Positions 6,078-15,863 of a stretch of DNA of 64,000 nucleotides are shown here, in pieces. The stretch is from the NCBI GenBank assembly GCA_017507045.1, contig JAFWBP010000017.1:62001-126000 (forward strand). Reading direction: 5' to 3'. Source of the stretch: Clostridia bacterium (GTDB lineage: Bacteria; Bacillota; Clostridia; Christensenellales; Borkfalkiaceae). Every line of letters starts with the position of its first letter. Position 1 is the first letter of the stretch. The translations under genes were made by a program, and so were the position numbers. The notes below the pieces were generated by a model. It was not told where the DNA came from. It saw only the letters and a list, made by a program, of their open reading frames with translations, and made no database searches.

Positions 6078-8688
6078 AAATATAGAAAAATTGGGTGTGC
6101 TCCCCAAGGAGAAGGCAACCGCATCGCTGAAAGAGGCGATCTCGGCGAACGAGAAAAAGCTGGGCGAGATCCTAAAAAAGCTCGGTGAGATTGAGAGCGC
6201 CGCCGCAAAGAGAAAGGCGGAGGAAGAAGCCGCACGAAAGGCGGAGGAAGCGCGTCTTGCCGAAGAGGCTCGCCAAAAGCGCATCGCCGAAGAAGAAGCG
6301 GCAAAAGCGGTGGAAGCAGCAAAGATCGAGGCTGCAAGAAAGGCGGAAGAGGCGGCAAAGGCAGCGGCCTCTGCAAAGCCCGTTCAGCAGGAAAAGCCCG
6401 CAAAGCCCGTTCAGCAGGAAAAGCCTGTAAAGCCCGTTCAGCAGGAAAGAGGAGCGGTTCCCGCAAAGCCGGCTCCCACGCAGCCTGCTTCGCAGCAGAG
6501 AGCGCCGGCTCGCCCTGCACGCGGCGAAGCCGGGCAACCGCAGCAAGCTCGCACGTTCCGCCCCGAAACGCGGCCTGATCGCCCAGCACGCCCCACTTAC
6601 ACGGCGCCTGCGGCACGCACACCGCAAGCAGGCGGCAAAACGTTTGCTCCCCGCCCGCAGGGGCAGGGCATGGGCGCTCGCCCGCAGCAAGGCGTGAACC
6701 GCCCGGCAGGGTTAGGTGCGCGGCCTGCGCCTGTAGCGCCTGCACCTCAGCCGCGCAGAGAACCTGCTAAAAAGTTTGAAAAGACGTACGTCGAGCGTTC
6801 CCGCGGCCCCGTGAATAAGCGTGCGCTTCAGCGCCAGCAGGGAGCAAGCATCAGCGATTTCGATCGCGAGAGCGGCTATCGTAAGGCACGCTTCGGCAAA
6901 AAAATAAAGAAAGAAACGCAAGCCATTAAGATCGATCACGCCGTCGTTACCACGAAGGATATTCCAATCAAGGTTCTCTCCGAGAAGCTGGGTATTTCGG
7001 CAGTAGAGATCACCAAACGGCTCTTCCGCGAAGGCATCATGAAAACGGTAAACGAATCGGTGGATTACGAGAGCGCGGCGCTCATGGCACTCGAGCTCGG
7101 CATCGATCTTGAATATAAGCCCGAAAAAACGGCGGAAGAAGCGCTCATTGAAGAGCACGGCGCAGACGAGGCGGAAAACCTCATTGTAAGAGCGCCCGTC
7201 GTCACCGTTATGGGTCACGTTGACCACGGTAAAACGAGCCTGCTCGATAAGATCCGTAGCACCAACGTCACTGCAGGCGAGGCAGGCGGAATCACGCAAA
7301 ATATCGGTGCCTACACCGTAAGCCTTCCCGGCGATAGAAATATTACGTTCATTGATACTCCCGGCCACGCGGCGTTCACCGCCATGCGTGCAAGAGGCGC
7401 GCAGGTTACCGATATCGTCGTTCTCGTCGTTGCGGCGGACGACGGCATCATGCCGCAAACGGTAGAGGCGATCGATCACGCCAAGGCGGCAGATGTGCCC
7501 ATTATCGTGGCGATGAACAAAATGGATAAACCGAATATCTACCCTGATCGCGTGAAGCAGGAGCTCATGAACTATAACCTCGTTCCCGAGGAATGGGGTG
7601 GCGATGTGATCGTCGTTCCCGTTTCGGCAAAGACGGGTGATGGCATCGAAGAGCTTCTCGAGAGCATCTACCTTCAAGCGGAGATGCAGGAGCTTCGCGC
7701 CAACCCCGAGCGGAGAGCAAAGGGCGTTGTCATCGAGGCGAAGCTCGATAAGGGCAAGGGCCCTGTGGCAAGCGTGCTCGTTCAGAACGATACCTTGAGA
7801 ACGGGCGATAACCTCATTTCCGGCACCACGATGGGCAGAGTGCGCGCCATGATCGACGATATGGGAAGAACGGTGAAGGAAGCAGGCCCTTCCACGGCGG
7901 TTTCCGTGCTCGGCCTTGAGGATGTTCCCAATGCAGGCGATGCGATCTTTGCCGTTGAGCAATCCCTCATGAAGAAGGTGCAAGAGGAGCGCAAGAACAA
8001 GCAGCGCGAATCCATCAATTCGGAATCCTCTAAAAAATCCTTTGAAGATATCCTCAAAGCCGCACAGGAAGGCAGCCTCAAGCATCTTAACGTCATTATC
8101 AAGGCAGATGTGCAGGGCTCGGTGGAAGCAGTGCGTGCCTCCGTGGAAAAGCTCACGAACGAGGAAGTCAAAGTCAATGTTATCCGCGCCGCAGCAGGCG
8201 CGATCACCGAGAGCGATGTTTCGCTCGCCGATTCCTCCAAGGCGCTCATCATCGGCTTCAACGTTCGCCCCGATTCCAAGGCAAAAACGCTCGCCGAGCG
8301 CAGCCGTGTGGAAGTGCGCATGTACCGCATAATCTACGATCTTCTCGATGAAATGGAAGCGATGATGAAGGGAATGCTTTCGCCTAAGTATAAAGAAACG
8401 CTCATCGGTAAGGCAGAAGTCCGCCAAACGTTCAACGTCACGGGCGTTGGCACCGTTGCGGGCTGCCTCGTTGTGGAAGGGCGCCTCATTCGCGGCGGCA
8501 AGCTGAGAATTTACCGCGATAACATCATGATCGTGGAAGGCAACGCCAAAACGCTCAAGCACTATAAGGATGAAGTGAAAGAGATCGCCGCCGGCCTTGA
8601 GTGCGGTTGCGCCATCGAGGGCTTCAACGAGGTGCGCATCGGTGACTTCATCGAATGCTATCTCATTGAGGAGGTCAAACCGGCGTGA
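6067..8688 (+). CDS. infB: Translation initiation factor IF-2
   Basis: 873-aa IF-2, the GTPase that places fMet-tRNA on the 30S subunit. A low-complexity Lys/Ala/Glu/Pro/Gln-rich N-terminus (1-~270) includes a tandem repeat. An IF2_N helix region (~300-350) precedes the G domain, with GHVDHGKTS (~382), DTPGHAAF (G3) and NKMD (G4), then domains II-IV to the C-terminus. The ATG at 6067 has GGAGGG upstream and overlaps the end of ylxQ. The stop overlaps the GTG start of rbfA. Confidence 0.97.
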   Translation: MAYENIEKLGVLPKEKATASLKEAISANEKKLGEILKKLGEIESAAAKRKAEEEAARKAEEARLAEEARQKRIAEEEAAKAVEAAKIEAARKAEEAAKAAASAKPVQQEKPAKPVQQEKPVKPVQQERGAVPAKPAPTQPASQQRAPARPARGEAGQPQQARTFRPETRPDRPARPTYTAPAARTPQAGGKTFAPRPQGQGMGARPQQGVNRPAGLGARPAPVAPAPQPRREPAKKFEKTYVERSRGPVNKRALQRQQGASISDFDRESGYRKARFGKKIKKETQAIKIDHAVVTTKDIPIKVLSEKLGISAVEITKRLFREGIMKTVNESVDYESAALMALELGIDLEYKPEKTAEEALIEEHGADEAENLIVRAPVVTVMGHVDHGKTSLLDKIRSTNVTAGEAGGITQNIGAYTVSLPGDRNITFIDTPGHAAFTAMRARGAQVTDIVVLVVAADDGIMPQTVEAIDHAKAADVPIIVAMNKMDKPNIYPDRVKQELMNYNLVPEEWGGDVIVVPVSAKTGDGIEELLESIYLQAEMQELRANPERRAKGVVIEAKLDKGKGPVASVLVQNDTLRTGDNLISGTTMGRVRAMIDDMGRTVKEAGPSTAVSVLGLEDVPNAGDAIFAVEQSLMKKVQEERKNKQRESINSESSKKSFEDILKAAQEGSLKHLNVIIKADVQGSVEAVRASVEKLTNEEVKVNVIRAAAGAITESDVSLADSSKALIIGFNVRPDSKAKTLAERSRVEVRMYRIIYDLLDEMEAMMKGMLSPKYKETLIGKAEVRQTFNVTGVGTVAGCLVVEGRLIRGGKLRIYRDNIMIVEGNAKTLKHYKDEVKEIAAGLECGCAIEGFNEVRIGDFIECYLIEEVKPA
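6375..6449 (+). repeat. 27-bp tandem repeat inside infB
   Basis: About 2.8 copies with a 27-nt period beginning AAAGCCCGTTCAGCAGGAAA (6375, 6402, 6429), coding for [13 protein letters not shown] nonapeptides in the disordered N-terminal region of IF-2. Copy number may vary between strains. Confidence 0.85.
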
Positions 8689-9044
8689 GTAAGCGAACAG
8701 AGCGGCTTGGGAGCGAATTCCGCAAGGAAATTGCGGCAATTCTCTCCGGAGCCTTGAAGGATAAAGAGCCGGCGCTCACGGGGCTTATCAGCGTTACGGA
8801 AGCGGATATCGCCCCCGATTTGAAGACGGCGAAGATCTATATCAGCGTGTACGCCGTGAGCGAGGAAAAGAAGAAGCAATCGCTTGCCGTAATTCGTGAG
8901 AACGCCGGCTTCGTGCGCCGCGAGCTCGCTCGCGTGATGCGGCTGCGCACCGTCCCCGAACTCAACTTCCTTGCCGATGAGAGCTTAGAATACGGTTCTC
9001 GAATGGACGAGCTCTTTGCAAAACTGCATAAGGACGAATCATGA
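8685..9044 (+). CDS. rbfA: 30S ribosome-binding factor RbfA
   Basis: 119-aa RbfA, a KH-fold protein for late 16S processing and cold growth. Family patterns: RTERLGSEFRKEIAAIL at the start, ITEVEADIAPDLKTAKIYISV-like segment (~30-50) and RVMRLRTVPELNFLADESLEYG near the end. GTG start at 8685 overlapping the infB stop; its stop overlaps the nrnA start. Normal family length. Confidence 0.94.
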   Translation: MSKRTERLGSEFRKEIAAILSGALKDKEPALTGLISVTEADIAPDLKTAKIYISVYAVSEEKKKQSLAVIRENAGFVRRELARVMRLRTVPELNFLADESLEYGSRMDELFAKLHKDES

Positions 9045-10009
9045 ATACGATTGAAAAGATTGCGAACGTACTGAAAACTACGAAGAGCGCGGTGATTTTC
9101 ACGCACATGCGGCCGGACGGCGATACGATCGGCAGTGGCATGGCGCTATCCCGCGCTCTTTCCATGCTCAAAATTCCCAATGAAGTGGTAAACGAGGGGG
9201 AAATTCCCGAAAAATTCTTCTTTCTTGAGGGAGTCGATCAAATCCGCACCAAGCCTACGCTCGATGCAGAGCTCTATATAGCCGTGGATACGAGCGATCT
9301 TGCGCGCCTTGGGTTTTTAGAGCCTACCTTCCGCGCAGGGATCAGAAAAAAGAAAACGGTCAATTTCGATCATCATATCTCCAACACGCGCTACGCGCAC
9401 TATAACTTCGTGCGAGAGCGCTCAAGCAACTGCGAGAACGTGGCGGAGCTCATAAAGGCGCTTGGCGTTCCCGTGGATGCCCTTATGGCAAACTACCTCA
9501 TGCTCGGCATGGTAACCGATTCGGGCGCGTTTTCGCATAGTGATGTAAACGGCGATAGCTTCCGTGCAGCAGCGTATGCCGCCGATCACGGCGCAGAAAT
9601 CAGCCGCATCACCTACGAGATGATGCGCCGCCAATCGAAGGCGCGCGCCTCGATGTATGCCGAGGTGATCAGCTCCCTTCGTTGGTTTTTAGAGGATACG
9701 CTCGCCGTTGCACTCGTAACGCAGGCACTCCTTGCAAAATATAACATAAAAACGGATGCCACGGAGGGGATCGTCGATTTTGGGCTTACTGTTGATGGCG
9801 TAGAGGTGAGCGTTTGCCTGCTCGAAGTAAAGAAAGGGCAGTATAAGGCCTCCTTCCGCTCCAAGGGGAAGGTGAACGTCAACGAGGTTGCCAAGCGCTT
9901 TGGGGGCGGTGGGCACGTTCTCGCCTCGGGCTGTATGCTCTTCGGTGAGCTTGAAGAGGTGTACGATAAGATCCGTTTCGCCGTTTGGCAGCACGCGGGG
10001 GAAGTATGA
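9041..10009 (+). CDS. nrnA: DHH-family phosphoesterase, NrnA-type oligoribonuclease / pAp phosphatase
   Basis: 322 aa. DHH motifs: HMRPDGDTIGSG (~22-33), VDTSDLARLG, DHHIS (~109), and the DHHA1 domain with FGGGGHVLASG (~285). The family degrades short RNA (nanoRNA), linear dinucleotides and 3'-phosphoadenosine 5'-phosphate. It sits between rbfA and truB, its standard place in Clostridia. ATG overlaps the rbfA stop; its own stop overlaps the truB start. Confidence 0.92.
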   Translation: MNTIEKIANVLKTTKSAVIFTHMRPDGDTIGSGMALSRALSMLKIPNEVVNEGEIPEKFFFLEGVDQIRTKPTLDAELYIAVDTSDLARLGFLEPTFRAGIRKKKTVNFDHHISNTRYAHYNFVRERSSNCENVAELIKALGVPVDALMANYLMLGMVTDSGAFSHSDVNGDSFRAAAYAADHGAEISRITYEMMRRQSKARASMYAEVISSLRWFLEDTLAVALVTQALLAKYNIKTDATEGIVDFGLTVDGVEVSVCLLEVKKGQYKASFRSKGKVNVNEVAKRFGGGGHVLASGCMLFGELEEVYDKIRFAVWQHAGEV

Positions 10010-10854
10010 CGGGTTTTTTGAACGTTGATAAACGGCGCGGAGATACCTCTGCCTACGTCGTAAATTGCGTCAAGCGCCTCGTTCGCCCTCTGCTCGGGAA
10101 AACTCCCTGCGGCCACTTGGGCACGCTCGATCCGCTCGCCTCGGGGGTTCTGCCCGTGGGGATCGGAAACGCAACGCGCCTCTTCGATTACTTTTTAGAG
10201 AAGCAAAAAACGTATACCGCACGCTTTCGCTTCGGCGCAACCACAGATACGCTCGATAGCGAAGGGGAGGTCGTTCTCGGCGGTAGAATTCCAAACAGAG
10301 AGGAAGTGGAGGCGGTGCTCTGCCGGTTCACGGGGCGCATCGAACAAATTCCGCCGAAGTTTTCCGCACGCTGCATTGATGGAAAGCGGGGCTACGAGCT
10401 TGCGCGCAGCGGCAAGGAATTCGAGCTTCCCTCCAAATCGGTAGAAATATTTTCCATCGCGTTAAAGGAACAAACCGCGCCCGATGAGTTCGAATTTGAA
10501 ATCACGTGCAGTGGCGGCACCTATATCCGTTCGCTTTCGCGCGATATTGCGCTTGCGCTCGGCACGCAGGGCTACACAACCGGCTTGCGGCGCACCAAAA
10601 GCGGCATTTTTTCCGAAAAAACCGCCGTATCGCTCGATGCGCTCACGCCCGAAAACTGGAGGGAATTTCTCATTCCCACCGATTCCGTATTGCCCTTTCC
10701 CGCTCTTGAAATGAACGACGATCGCTACTATCAGGGCGTGCGCTTTTCTGTGGAACTGGCAGATGGGCGCTATAAAATTTACCGCGCAGGGGAATTCTAC
10801 GGTACGGGCATCGTGGAAGAGGGGATTCTCCGTCCGGAGAAAAAGCTATGCTGA
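10006..10854 (+). CDS. truB: tRNA pseudouridine(55) synthase TruB
   Basis: 282-aa TruB, making pseudouridine 55 in the T-loop of tRNA. The catalytic aspartate is in GHLGTLDPLASGVL (~residue 42), with RFGATTDTLDSEGEV and the ECSGGTYIRSL-like core (TCSGGTYIRSLSRDIA, ~165). The ATG at 10006 overlaps the nrnA stop; an in-frame upstream ATG at 9985 lies inside nrnA and is not needed. The end overlaps ribF by 7 nt. Confidence 0.95.
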   Translation: MTGFLNVDKRRGDTSAYVVNCVKRLVRPLLGKTPCGHLGTLDPLASGVLPVGIGNATRLFDYFLEKQKTYTARFRFGATTDTLDSEGEVVLGGRIPNREEVEAVLCRFTGRIEQIPPKFSARCIDGKRGYELARSGKEFELPSKSVEIFSIALKEQTAPDEFEFEITCSGGTYIRSLSRDIALALGTQGYTTGLRRTKSGIFSEKTAVSLDALTPENWREFLIPTDSVLPFPALEMNDDRYYQGVRFSVELADGRYKIYRAGEFYGTGIVEEGILRPEKKLC

Positions 10855-11714
10855 AAATCTATCGCTACGGCGATAAAATTTCATCACCCTGTACCTTGCT
10901 TCTCGGTGGGTTCGATGGGCTTCATTTCGGACATGGTACCCTCCTTTCACACGCAAGCGAGTTAAAGCATCCTGTATGCATCACCACGCTGGCGGGAGCA
11001 AAGGGCGGCGCGCTGTTCACGCAAAGTGAGCGCGAGCAGGTGTTTGAAAGGGCTGGAATTGATTGCGTTTACGAAATTTCCTTCACAAAGGAAGTGCAAA
11101 ATACTTCTGCGGAAGAATTTCTTTCAAAGCTCTTTGATGATATTTTTGTGCAAGCTGCTATCTGCGGAGAGGATTTTCGTTTCGGCAAGGATGCGGCGGG
11201 AACTGCGCAGCTTTTGCGCTTAAAAGCGCCCTGCCCGGTACACGTGATGCCGCTTGCTGAAAGCGGAGGTGAAAAGATAGCGGCTTCTCGCCTAAAAGCG
11301 CACCTTCGCGAGGGAGAACTTGCGGCGCTCAACGCACTTCTTCTCGTGCCCTATTTCATAGAGGGCACTGTTGAGCACGGAAGAGCAGTTGGCAGAACGT
11401 ACGGCTTTCCCACCATCAACTTATCAATTTCAGCAGAAAAACTTCTTCCCAAAGAGGGCGTCTACATCGGCTATGCGGAAACGCCGAAGGGGAGTTTTCC
11501 TGCGATCATCAACTTTGGTGCGCGCCCTACGTTTGAAGTGGCGGAAAAGAAGATCGAAGCGTATTTAGAGGGCTTTTCGGGCGATCTTTACGGTGAAACG
11601 GTGCGCATCTATCCCACAAGATATCTCCGCGCGATCGAAAAATTTCCCTCCGCCGAGGCACTCAAAGAACAGTTGGAAAAGGATAAAATGAGCTTAAAGC
11701 CCGCGATAAAATAA
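10848..11714 (+). CDS. ribF: Bifunctional riboflavin kinase / FMN adenylyltransferase
   Basis: 288-aa RibF, making FMN and FAD. The N-terminal nucleotidyltransferase has GGFDGLHFGH (~21-30) and the later ICGEDFRFGKDAAG; the C-terminal riboflavin kinase (~165-285) has GTVEHGRAVGRTYGFPTINL and ATG-like INFGARPTF, with the usual E near the end (RIYPTRYLRAIEKFPS). Typical length. Last gene of the infB operon; rpsO, often next, is not here. Confidence 0.94.
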   Translation: MLKIYRYGDKISSPCTLLLGGFDGLHFGHGTLLSHASELKHPVCITTLAGAKGGALFTQSEREQVFERAGIDCVYEISFTKEVQNTSAEEFLSKLFDDIFVQAAICGEDFRFGKDAAGTAQLLRLKAPCPVHVMPLAESGGEKIAASRLKAHLREGELAALNALLLVPYFIEGTVEHGRAVGRTYGFPTINLSISAEKLLPKEGVYIGYAETPKGSFPAIINFGARPTFEVAEKKIEAYLEGFSGDLYGETVRIYPTRYLRAIEKFPSAEALKEQLEKDKMSLKPAIK

Positions 11715-11754
11715 CGGCGTTTTGCGCGGCTTTACTATGAGAAAGAGGTAAAAA

Positions 11755-12606
11755 ATGATCAAGTTCGGACCGAGCGGAAATTCGCTCAGCTTCTACGAAG
11801 CCGGCTACGAGCACACCGAGCAGGCGGCAAAATTCGTGAAGGAGCGTGGGCTCGATTGCTTTGAATATTCCTTCGGAAGAGGGGTGAGAATGTCGGAAGC
11901 GAAGGCCGCCTCCATCGGCGAAGCGTTTGCCATGGAGGGCGTGGAACTCTCCGTGCACGCGCCGTATTTCATCAACTTCGCCAATCCCGACGATGAAATG
12001 GCGGCAAAATCGTATGGCTACGTGCTCGATAGCGGCAAAATGCTCAAGAGAATGGGAGGAAAGCGCTGTGTGTTCCATCCTGCCGCGCAAGGGAAAGATC
12101 GCCGCGAGGTTGCCGTGGAGCGCACCGCCGATCGCCTCAAAATGCTCAGGGATTATATCTACCTGAACGATATGCAAGAGCTGCTCTTCTGCCCCGAAAC
12201 GATGGGCAAGGCGGCGCAGATCGGTACCGTTGAGGAGATCACGAAATTCTGCGAGATCGACCGCGTTTTCACGCCCTGCGTGGATTTCGGGCACGTCAAC
12301 GCGCGTGAGCAAGGCAGCCTGAAAACGGCCGCCGATTATAAAATTCGCCTTGAATATATGCTCGAGCGGCTGGGCTACGAGCGCATGAAGCACTTCCACG
12401 TGCATTTTTCCAAGATCCAGTACGGCGCAAAGGGGGAGATCAAGCATCTCACCTTCGCCGATACCGTGTTCGGGCCGGAATTTGAGCCGCTCGCCGAAGC
12501 GTTGCACGAATTGAAGCTGGAGCCCTATATCGTTTCCGAATCGGATGGCAGGCAGGTGGAAGAAGCGGCGGAGATGAAGCGCGCCTACGAGGCTCTTGCA
12601 AGGTGA
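11755..12606 (+). CDS. Endonuclease IV-like TIM-barrel protein (AP endonuclease family 2)
   Basis: 283 aa. Xylose isomerase-like TIM barrel of the AP endonuclease 2 family, with metal-site patterns: SVHAPYFINFAN (~62), VFHPAAQGKDR (~103), LFCPETMGKAAQIGT (~145), VDFGHVNARE (~180), FHVHFSK (~214) and a late SESDGR. These follow the order of the zinc ligands of endonuclease IV, so abasic-site repair is likely, though sugar-isomerase-like roles are possible. SD AAAGAGG 6 nt before the ATG. Stand-alone, after ribF and before a promoter. Confidence 0.82.
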   Translation: MIKFGPSGNSLSFYEAGYEHTEQAAKFVKERGLDCFEYSFGRGVRMSEAKAASIGEAFAMEGVELSVHAPYFINFANPDDEMAAKSYGYVLDSGKMLKRMGGKRCVFHPAAQGKDRREVAVERTADRLKMLRDYIYLNDMQELLFCPETMGKAAQIGTVEEITKFCEIDRVFTPCVDFGHVNAREQGSLKTAADYKIRLEYMLERLGYERMKHFHVHFSKIQYGAKGEIKHLTFADTVFGPEFEPLAEALHELKLEPYIVSESDGRQVEEAAEMKRAYEALAR

Positions 12607-12716
12607 AAAATCACGCTTCATGATTGCATAGCAATCAATTCCGGCGCGAAAGCTTACTTTCAAGCGTTTTGTAAGCGCCAATTCGCCGTCTTTTATTCCT
12701 TTCTTTGAAAAATTTG
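12607..12716. other. Intergenic hairpins after the endonuclease IV-like gene
   Basis: TGATTGC/GCAATCA (12621-12637, 3-nt loop) and a larger imperfect stem with GCTTAC (12651-12656) pairing to GTAAGC (12671-12676). Neither has a T-run, so termination here is only possible. Confidence 0.4.
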
Positions 12717-12745
12717 TTGACTTGTAGCGGCATATTTGGTATAAT
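12717..12745 (+). promoter_or_regulatory. Strong sigma-A promoter, start codon 7 nt after the -10
   Basis: TTGACT (12717-12722), 17-nt spacer, TATAAT (12740-12745). The A of the ATG at 12752 sits where transcription should begin, which would make the mRNA leaderless. Confidence 0.75.
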
Positions 12746-12751
12746 ATGGCT

Positions 12752-13807
12752 ATGCTGAATGAAAAGCTGCGCAAGATATACGATGCGGCGGGGGCAGAAG
12801 CACTCTTTTTAGAGAGCGATTTTCTCCGCAGATACCTTACCGATTTCTATTCGACGGACGGCTTCGTGCTCGTAACGAACGAGGATTGCTTTTTCTTTGC
12901 CGATCTCCGCTACTTTGAAGCGGCGGAAAAAAAGCTGAAGGGGAGCGATATAAAAGTTGTGGAAGGCGGCTACCGCGATGCGCTTGCGGCGGCAAAGCCC
13001 TACCGTACGCTTGGCATTCCCTATCCCTTCGTGAGTGTTTCGGCGCTTCGCCTCTACGAGAAGGAGGGGCACGAAACCCTTGATTGCATGCCCGCCTTTA
13101 AGCAGGCGATGCTCATCAAATCGGAAGAAGAAATTTCGCGCATCCAAAGAGCCTGCGAGATCGCAGAGGGCGCTTTTCAGCTGCTTCTTCCTTCCCTCAA
13201 AGAGGGGATGACGGAATCAGAGGTTGCGGCACTTCTCGAATACAATATGCGCACGCTCGGCGCTTTTGGCGTTTCTTTCGATACCATCTGCGCGTTCGGC
13301 GAGAACGGCAGCGTTCCGCACTACGAAACGGGGAGCAGAAAGCTTAAATTCGGCGATCCCGTGCTCATTGATTTCGGCTGTAAATTCGAGGGCTACTGCT
13401 CGGATATCACGCGCACCTTCCTTTTTGGCGACGATCGTAAGCACGCTGAATTCAAAAAGCTTCACGCAATGGTGCTTATGGCACACGAGCTTGTGAAGGA
13501 GCGCCTCGTTGCAGGAATGACGGGCAGGCAAGCAGATGCCATCGCGCGCGGCTATCTCCGCACGAAGGGGCTTGCACAGTATTTTACCCATTCGCTTGGG
13601 CACGGCGTAGGGCTTCAGATCCACGAATACCCCTCGCTTTCTCCCCGCAGTGAGGATATACTTGAGAACGGAATGGTCTTTTCCGATGAGCCGGGTATCT
13701 ATCTTGCCGGCGAGCTTGGGATCCGCATCGAAGATACCGTTTATTTGAAGGATGGCAAAGTCGTCTCGTTTATGAAAAACACGAGCCGCGGCTGTTTGAT
13801 TTTATAA
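12752..13807 (+). CDS. M24 aminopeptidase P family (Xaa-Pro peptidase)
   Basis: 351 aa. The N-terminal creatinase-like domain (1-~125) is followed by a pita-bread M24 domain with all metal ligands visible: LIDFGCKFEGYCSDITRTF (two Asp), FTHSLGHGVGLQIHE (His), FSDEPGIYL (Glu) and GIRIEDTV (Glu). It likely removes N-terminal residues before proline. The ATG at 12752 is preferred to the one at 12746, which lies directly against the -10 box upstream of the likely transcription start. EF-P follows, a very common pairing in Firmicutes (peptidase then efp), though each has its own ribosome site. Confidence 0.9.
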   Translation: MLNEKLRKIYDAAGAEALFLESDFLRRYLTDFYSTDGFVLVTNEDCFFFADLRYFEAAEKKLKGSDIKVVEGGYRDALAAAKPYRTLGIPYPFVSVSALRLYEKEGHETLDCMPAFKQAMLIKSEEEISRIQRACEIAEGAFQLLLPSLKEGMTESEVAALLEYNMRTLGAFGVSFDTICAFGENGSVPHYETGSRKLKFGDPVLIDFGCKFEGYCSDITRTFLFGDDRKHAEFKKLHAMVLMAHELVKERLVAGMTGRQADAIARGYLRTKGLAQYFTHSLGHGVGLQIHEYPSLSPRSEDILENGMVFSDEPGIYLAGELGIRIEDTVYLKDGKVVSFMKNTSRGCLIL

Positions 13808-13847
13808 TTTAGAAAACGATTGAAAACATTCAAGGAGATATAAAACA

Positions 13848-14411
13848 ATGGCACAGATCATGGCAGGTGATATCCGCAAGGGCACGACGTTTGAATACAA
13901 AAGCGGCGTTTACACCGTAACCGAATTCCAGCACGTAAAGCCCGGCAAGGGCGCAGCGTTCGTCCGCACGACGCTCAAAAACGTCGTTACGGGTCAGGTT
14001 CTTTCCGATGAAACCTTCAACCCCACGGCGAAGCTTGAAACGGCGCAGGTTGAAACGAAGAAGATGACCTATTCCTATAACGACGGCGAATTCTACTACT
14101 TCATGGATGACGAGTTCAACATGACGCCTCTCAACCACAGCCAGGTAGAGGAAGCGCTCCGCTATATCCGCGAGAACGATACCGTTACCGTTCGTTTCCT
14201 CTATGATAAAGCGTTCTCCGTTGAGCCTGAGAACTTTGTGGAGCTCAAGGTTATCGATGCAGAGCCCGGTGTAAAGGGCAACACTGCAACCAACGTTACG
14301 AAGTCCGCAACCGTTGAAACGGGCGCAACCTTCCAGGTTCCCATGTTCGTCAACGAGGGCGATACCATTCGTATCGATACCCGCACGGGCGAATATATGT
14401 CCCGCGTGTAA
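13848..14411 (+). CDS. efp: Elongation factor P
   Basis: 187-aa EF-P, relieving ribosome stalling at polyproline. KOW-like domain I carries the loop [10 protein letters not shown] with the tip lysine at ~34, the residue that is modified in many bacteria; no modification enzyme is in the window. OB domains II and III follow, ending in the conserved [22 protein letters not shown] 6 nt upstream. Full length. Confidence 0.97.
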   Translation: MAQIMAGDIRKGTTFEYKSGVYTVTEFQHVKPGKGAAFVRTTLKNVVTGQVLSDETFNPTAKLETAQVETKKMTYSYNDGEFYYFMDDEFNMTPLNHSQVEEALRYIRENDTVTVRFLYDKAFSVEPENFVELKVIDAEPGVKGNTATNVTKSATVETGATFQVPMFVNEGDTIRIDTRTGEYMSRV

Positions 14412-14433
14412 TCGCGAATTAAAGAGGCTATTT

Positions 14434-14871
14434 ATGAAGTTCGTCGCACAGCGCGTAACGCATGCGGCGCTTTCCGTAGATGATGTGCCCGTCTCCGAAA
14501 TCGGATGCGGGCTTGTCGTTTATTTCGGCGTGAGGGTTGGCGATACGAAAGAGCAGGTAGAAAAGTGCATGCAAAAGCTTGCGAACCTGCGCATCTTTGA
14601 GGATGGGGCAGGGAAGATGAACCTCTCCGTGAAGGATGTGCGCGGTGAGATCCTTCTCGTTTCGCAGTTCACGCTGTACGGCGACTGTGCGCGTGGGAAT
14701 CGGCCGAGCTTCACCGAGGCGGAGCGCCCGGAGGCTGCAAACGAGCTCTACCGGTATGCGCTTACCTATCTCGAAACGCTCGGCGTGCCCGTAAAATGCG
14801 GCGTGTTCGGTGCCGATATGCGCATCGTACAGAGCAATCAAGGCCCGGTTACCATTATTTACGAGGTCTGA
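14434..14871 (+). CDS. dtd: D-aminoacyl-tRNA deacylase
   Basis: 145-aa Dtd, hydrolysing D-amino acids (and glycine) mischarged on tRNA. Signature motifs: VSQFTLYGD (~78) and NQGPVTI near the C-terminus, the latter holding the cross-subunit Gly-cisPro motif. ATG at 14434 with an AAAGAGG ribosome site; it lies 22 nt after efp. In many Firmicutes dtd follows relA; here it is next to efp and a metallo-hydrolase. Confidence 0.94.
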   Translation: MKFVAQRVTHAALSVDDVPVSEIGCGLVVYFGVRVGDTKEQVEKCMQKLANLRIFEDGAGKMNLSVKDVRGEILLVSQFTLYGDCARGNRPSFTEAERPEAANELYRYALTYLETLGVPVKCGVFGADMRIVQSNQGPVTIIYEV

Positions 14872-14896
14872 GCGCTTCTTTATCATTTGAAGGAAT

Positions 14897-15730
14897 ATGA
14901 AAGTACGTTATCTCGGCACGGGCGCGGCGGAGGGGATCCCCGCGCTCTTTTGTAATTGCCCCTTCTGCACGGGAGCGCGTGAACGCGGAGAAATTCGTTC
15001 GCGTGCGCAAATCGTTTTAGACGGGGAGCTCTCCATTGATTTCCCGCCCGATGCGTTTTACCATGCCGCGCGCTTCGGCACAGATTTCTCCGCGCTGAAA
15101 TATCTTCTCATCACCCATTCACATATGGATCATTTCTACGCGCACGATTTTCCCCTCCGAGGATATAAATATGCCTACGATCTCACCTCGCCCGTTCTCC
15201 ATATCTACGGAAACGCCGAGGTGCTTGAGGTGTTTCAAGAGTGTACGGCGCGGGAAATGAAGGCAGAAGTTGCCCCTGCAATCGCGCTGCATAAGATCGC
15301 ACCTTTTGAAACGCACCGCTTCGGCGGCTACACGGTGCACACCCTCGCGGCGCAGCATTCCTCGCGCGAACCGCTTCTTTTTCTCATCGAAAAGGGGAAT
15401 AAGCGCGTGTTGCACCTTGCCGATACGGGCGCTATCCCGGAGGAATCGGAGCGCTTTCTCGCTTCGCTCGGGGCGGCGGCATGCGATCTCGTCACCCTCG
15501 ATTGCACGCTCCTTTTTAACAAAACGGAGAAAGCCTCTCGCCATATGGGGCTGGATGAAAATATGCGCACCCTGGAAAAGCTTGCGCGCATCGGGCTGAT
15601 CAACGGTAGCACGAAAAAGGTGATCACGCACTTTTCTCACAATTCGGCGCCTTGCGAAGAGCTGCTTGCAAAAGCAGAAGATGAGTTTGGCGTTATCGCC
15701 GCCTACGACGGCATGACGATAGAAATTTAA
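14897..15730 (+). CDS. Metallo-beta-lactamase-fold hydrolase, PhnP-like
   Basis: 277 aa. The core is LITHSHMDHFYAHD (~73-86), the HxHxDH metal motif, with later LADTGAI and ITHFSHNS supplying ligands. An N-terminal CNCPFC segment (~19-24) resembles the zinc site of PhnP/arylsulfatase-type members, which cleave cyclic phosphodiesters. No phosphonate genes are nearby, so substrate is unknown. SD AAGGA 5 nt before the ATG. A strong hairpin follows. Confidence 0.8.
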   Translation: MKVRYLGTGAAEGIPALFCNCPFCTGARERGEIRSRAQIVLDGELSIDFPPDAFYHAARFGTDFSALKYLLITHSHMDHFYAHDFPLRGYKYAYDLTSPVLHIYGNAEVLEVFQECTAREMKAEVAPAIALHKIAPFETHRFGGYTVHTLAAQHSSREPLLFLIEKGNKRVLHLADTGAIPEESERFLASLGAAACDLVTLDCTLLFNKTEKASRHMGLDENMRTLEKLARIGLINGSTKKVITHFSHNSAPCEELLAKAEDEFGVIAAYDGMTIEI

Positions 15731-15736
15731 CGCTTT

Positions 15737-15774
15737 TTAAGCCGTCTGCCGCGTTTGCGCGGCAGACGGCTTAA
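15737..15774. terminator. Strong hairpin, likely terminator
   Basis: A perfect 17-bp stem (15737-15753 with 15758-15774) and a 4-nt loop, GC-rich in the middle. No T-run follows on + (only TTAACGTTT), but its strength and its place right after the hydrolase gene suggest transcription termination. Confidence 0.65.
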
Positions 15775-15863
15775 CGTTTCTACACTTCCCGCCTCCAATC
15801 GCCCTTTTTTCCAAATGTATCCGCATTCAGTTATGATAGAATTCTGATACAGGAGGATCGAAT

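Noticed and set aside
6712..8739. Long open frame on - opposite infB (675 codons)
   Set aside because: Exact antisense of the well-conserved IF-2 gene; the protein has no recognisable family and arises from the codon bias (few stops antisense). The same applies to long antisense frames at 1610-2584, 23701-25092, 31377-32642, 47192-48511, 61822-62754 and 62785-63801.
8850..9180. Possible second - strand gene near rbfA/nrnA
   Set aside because: Short antisense frames over two conserved overlapping genes with no promoter or ribosome site.
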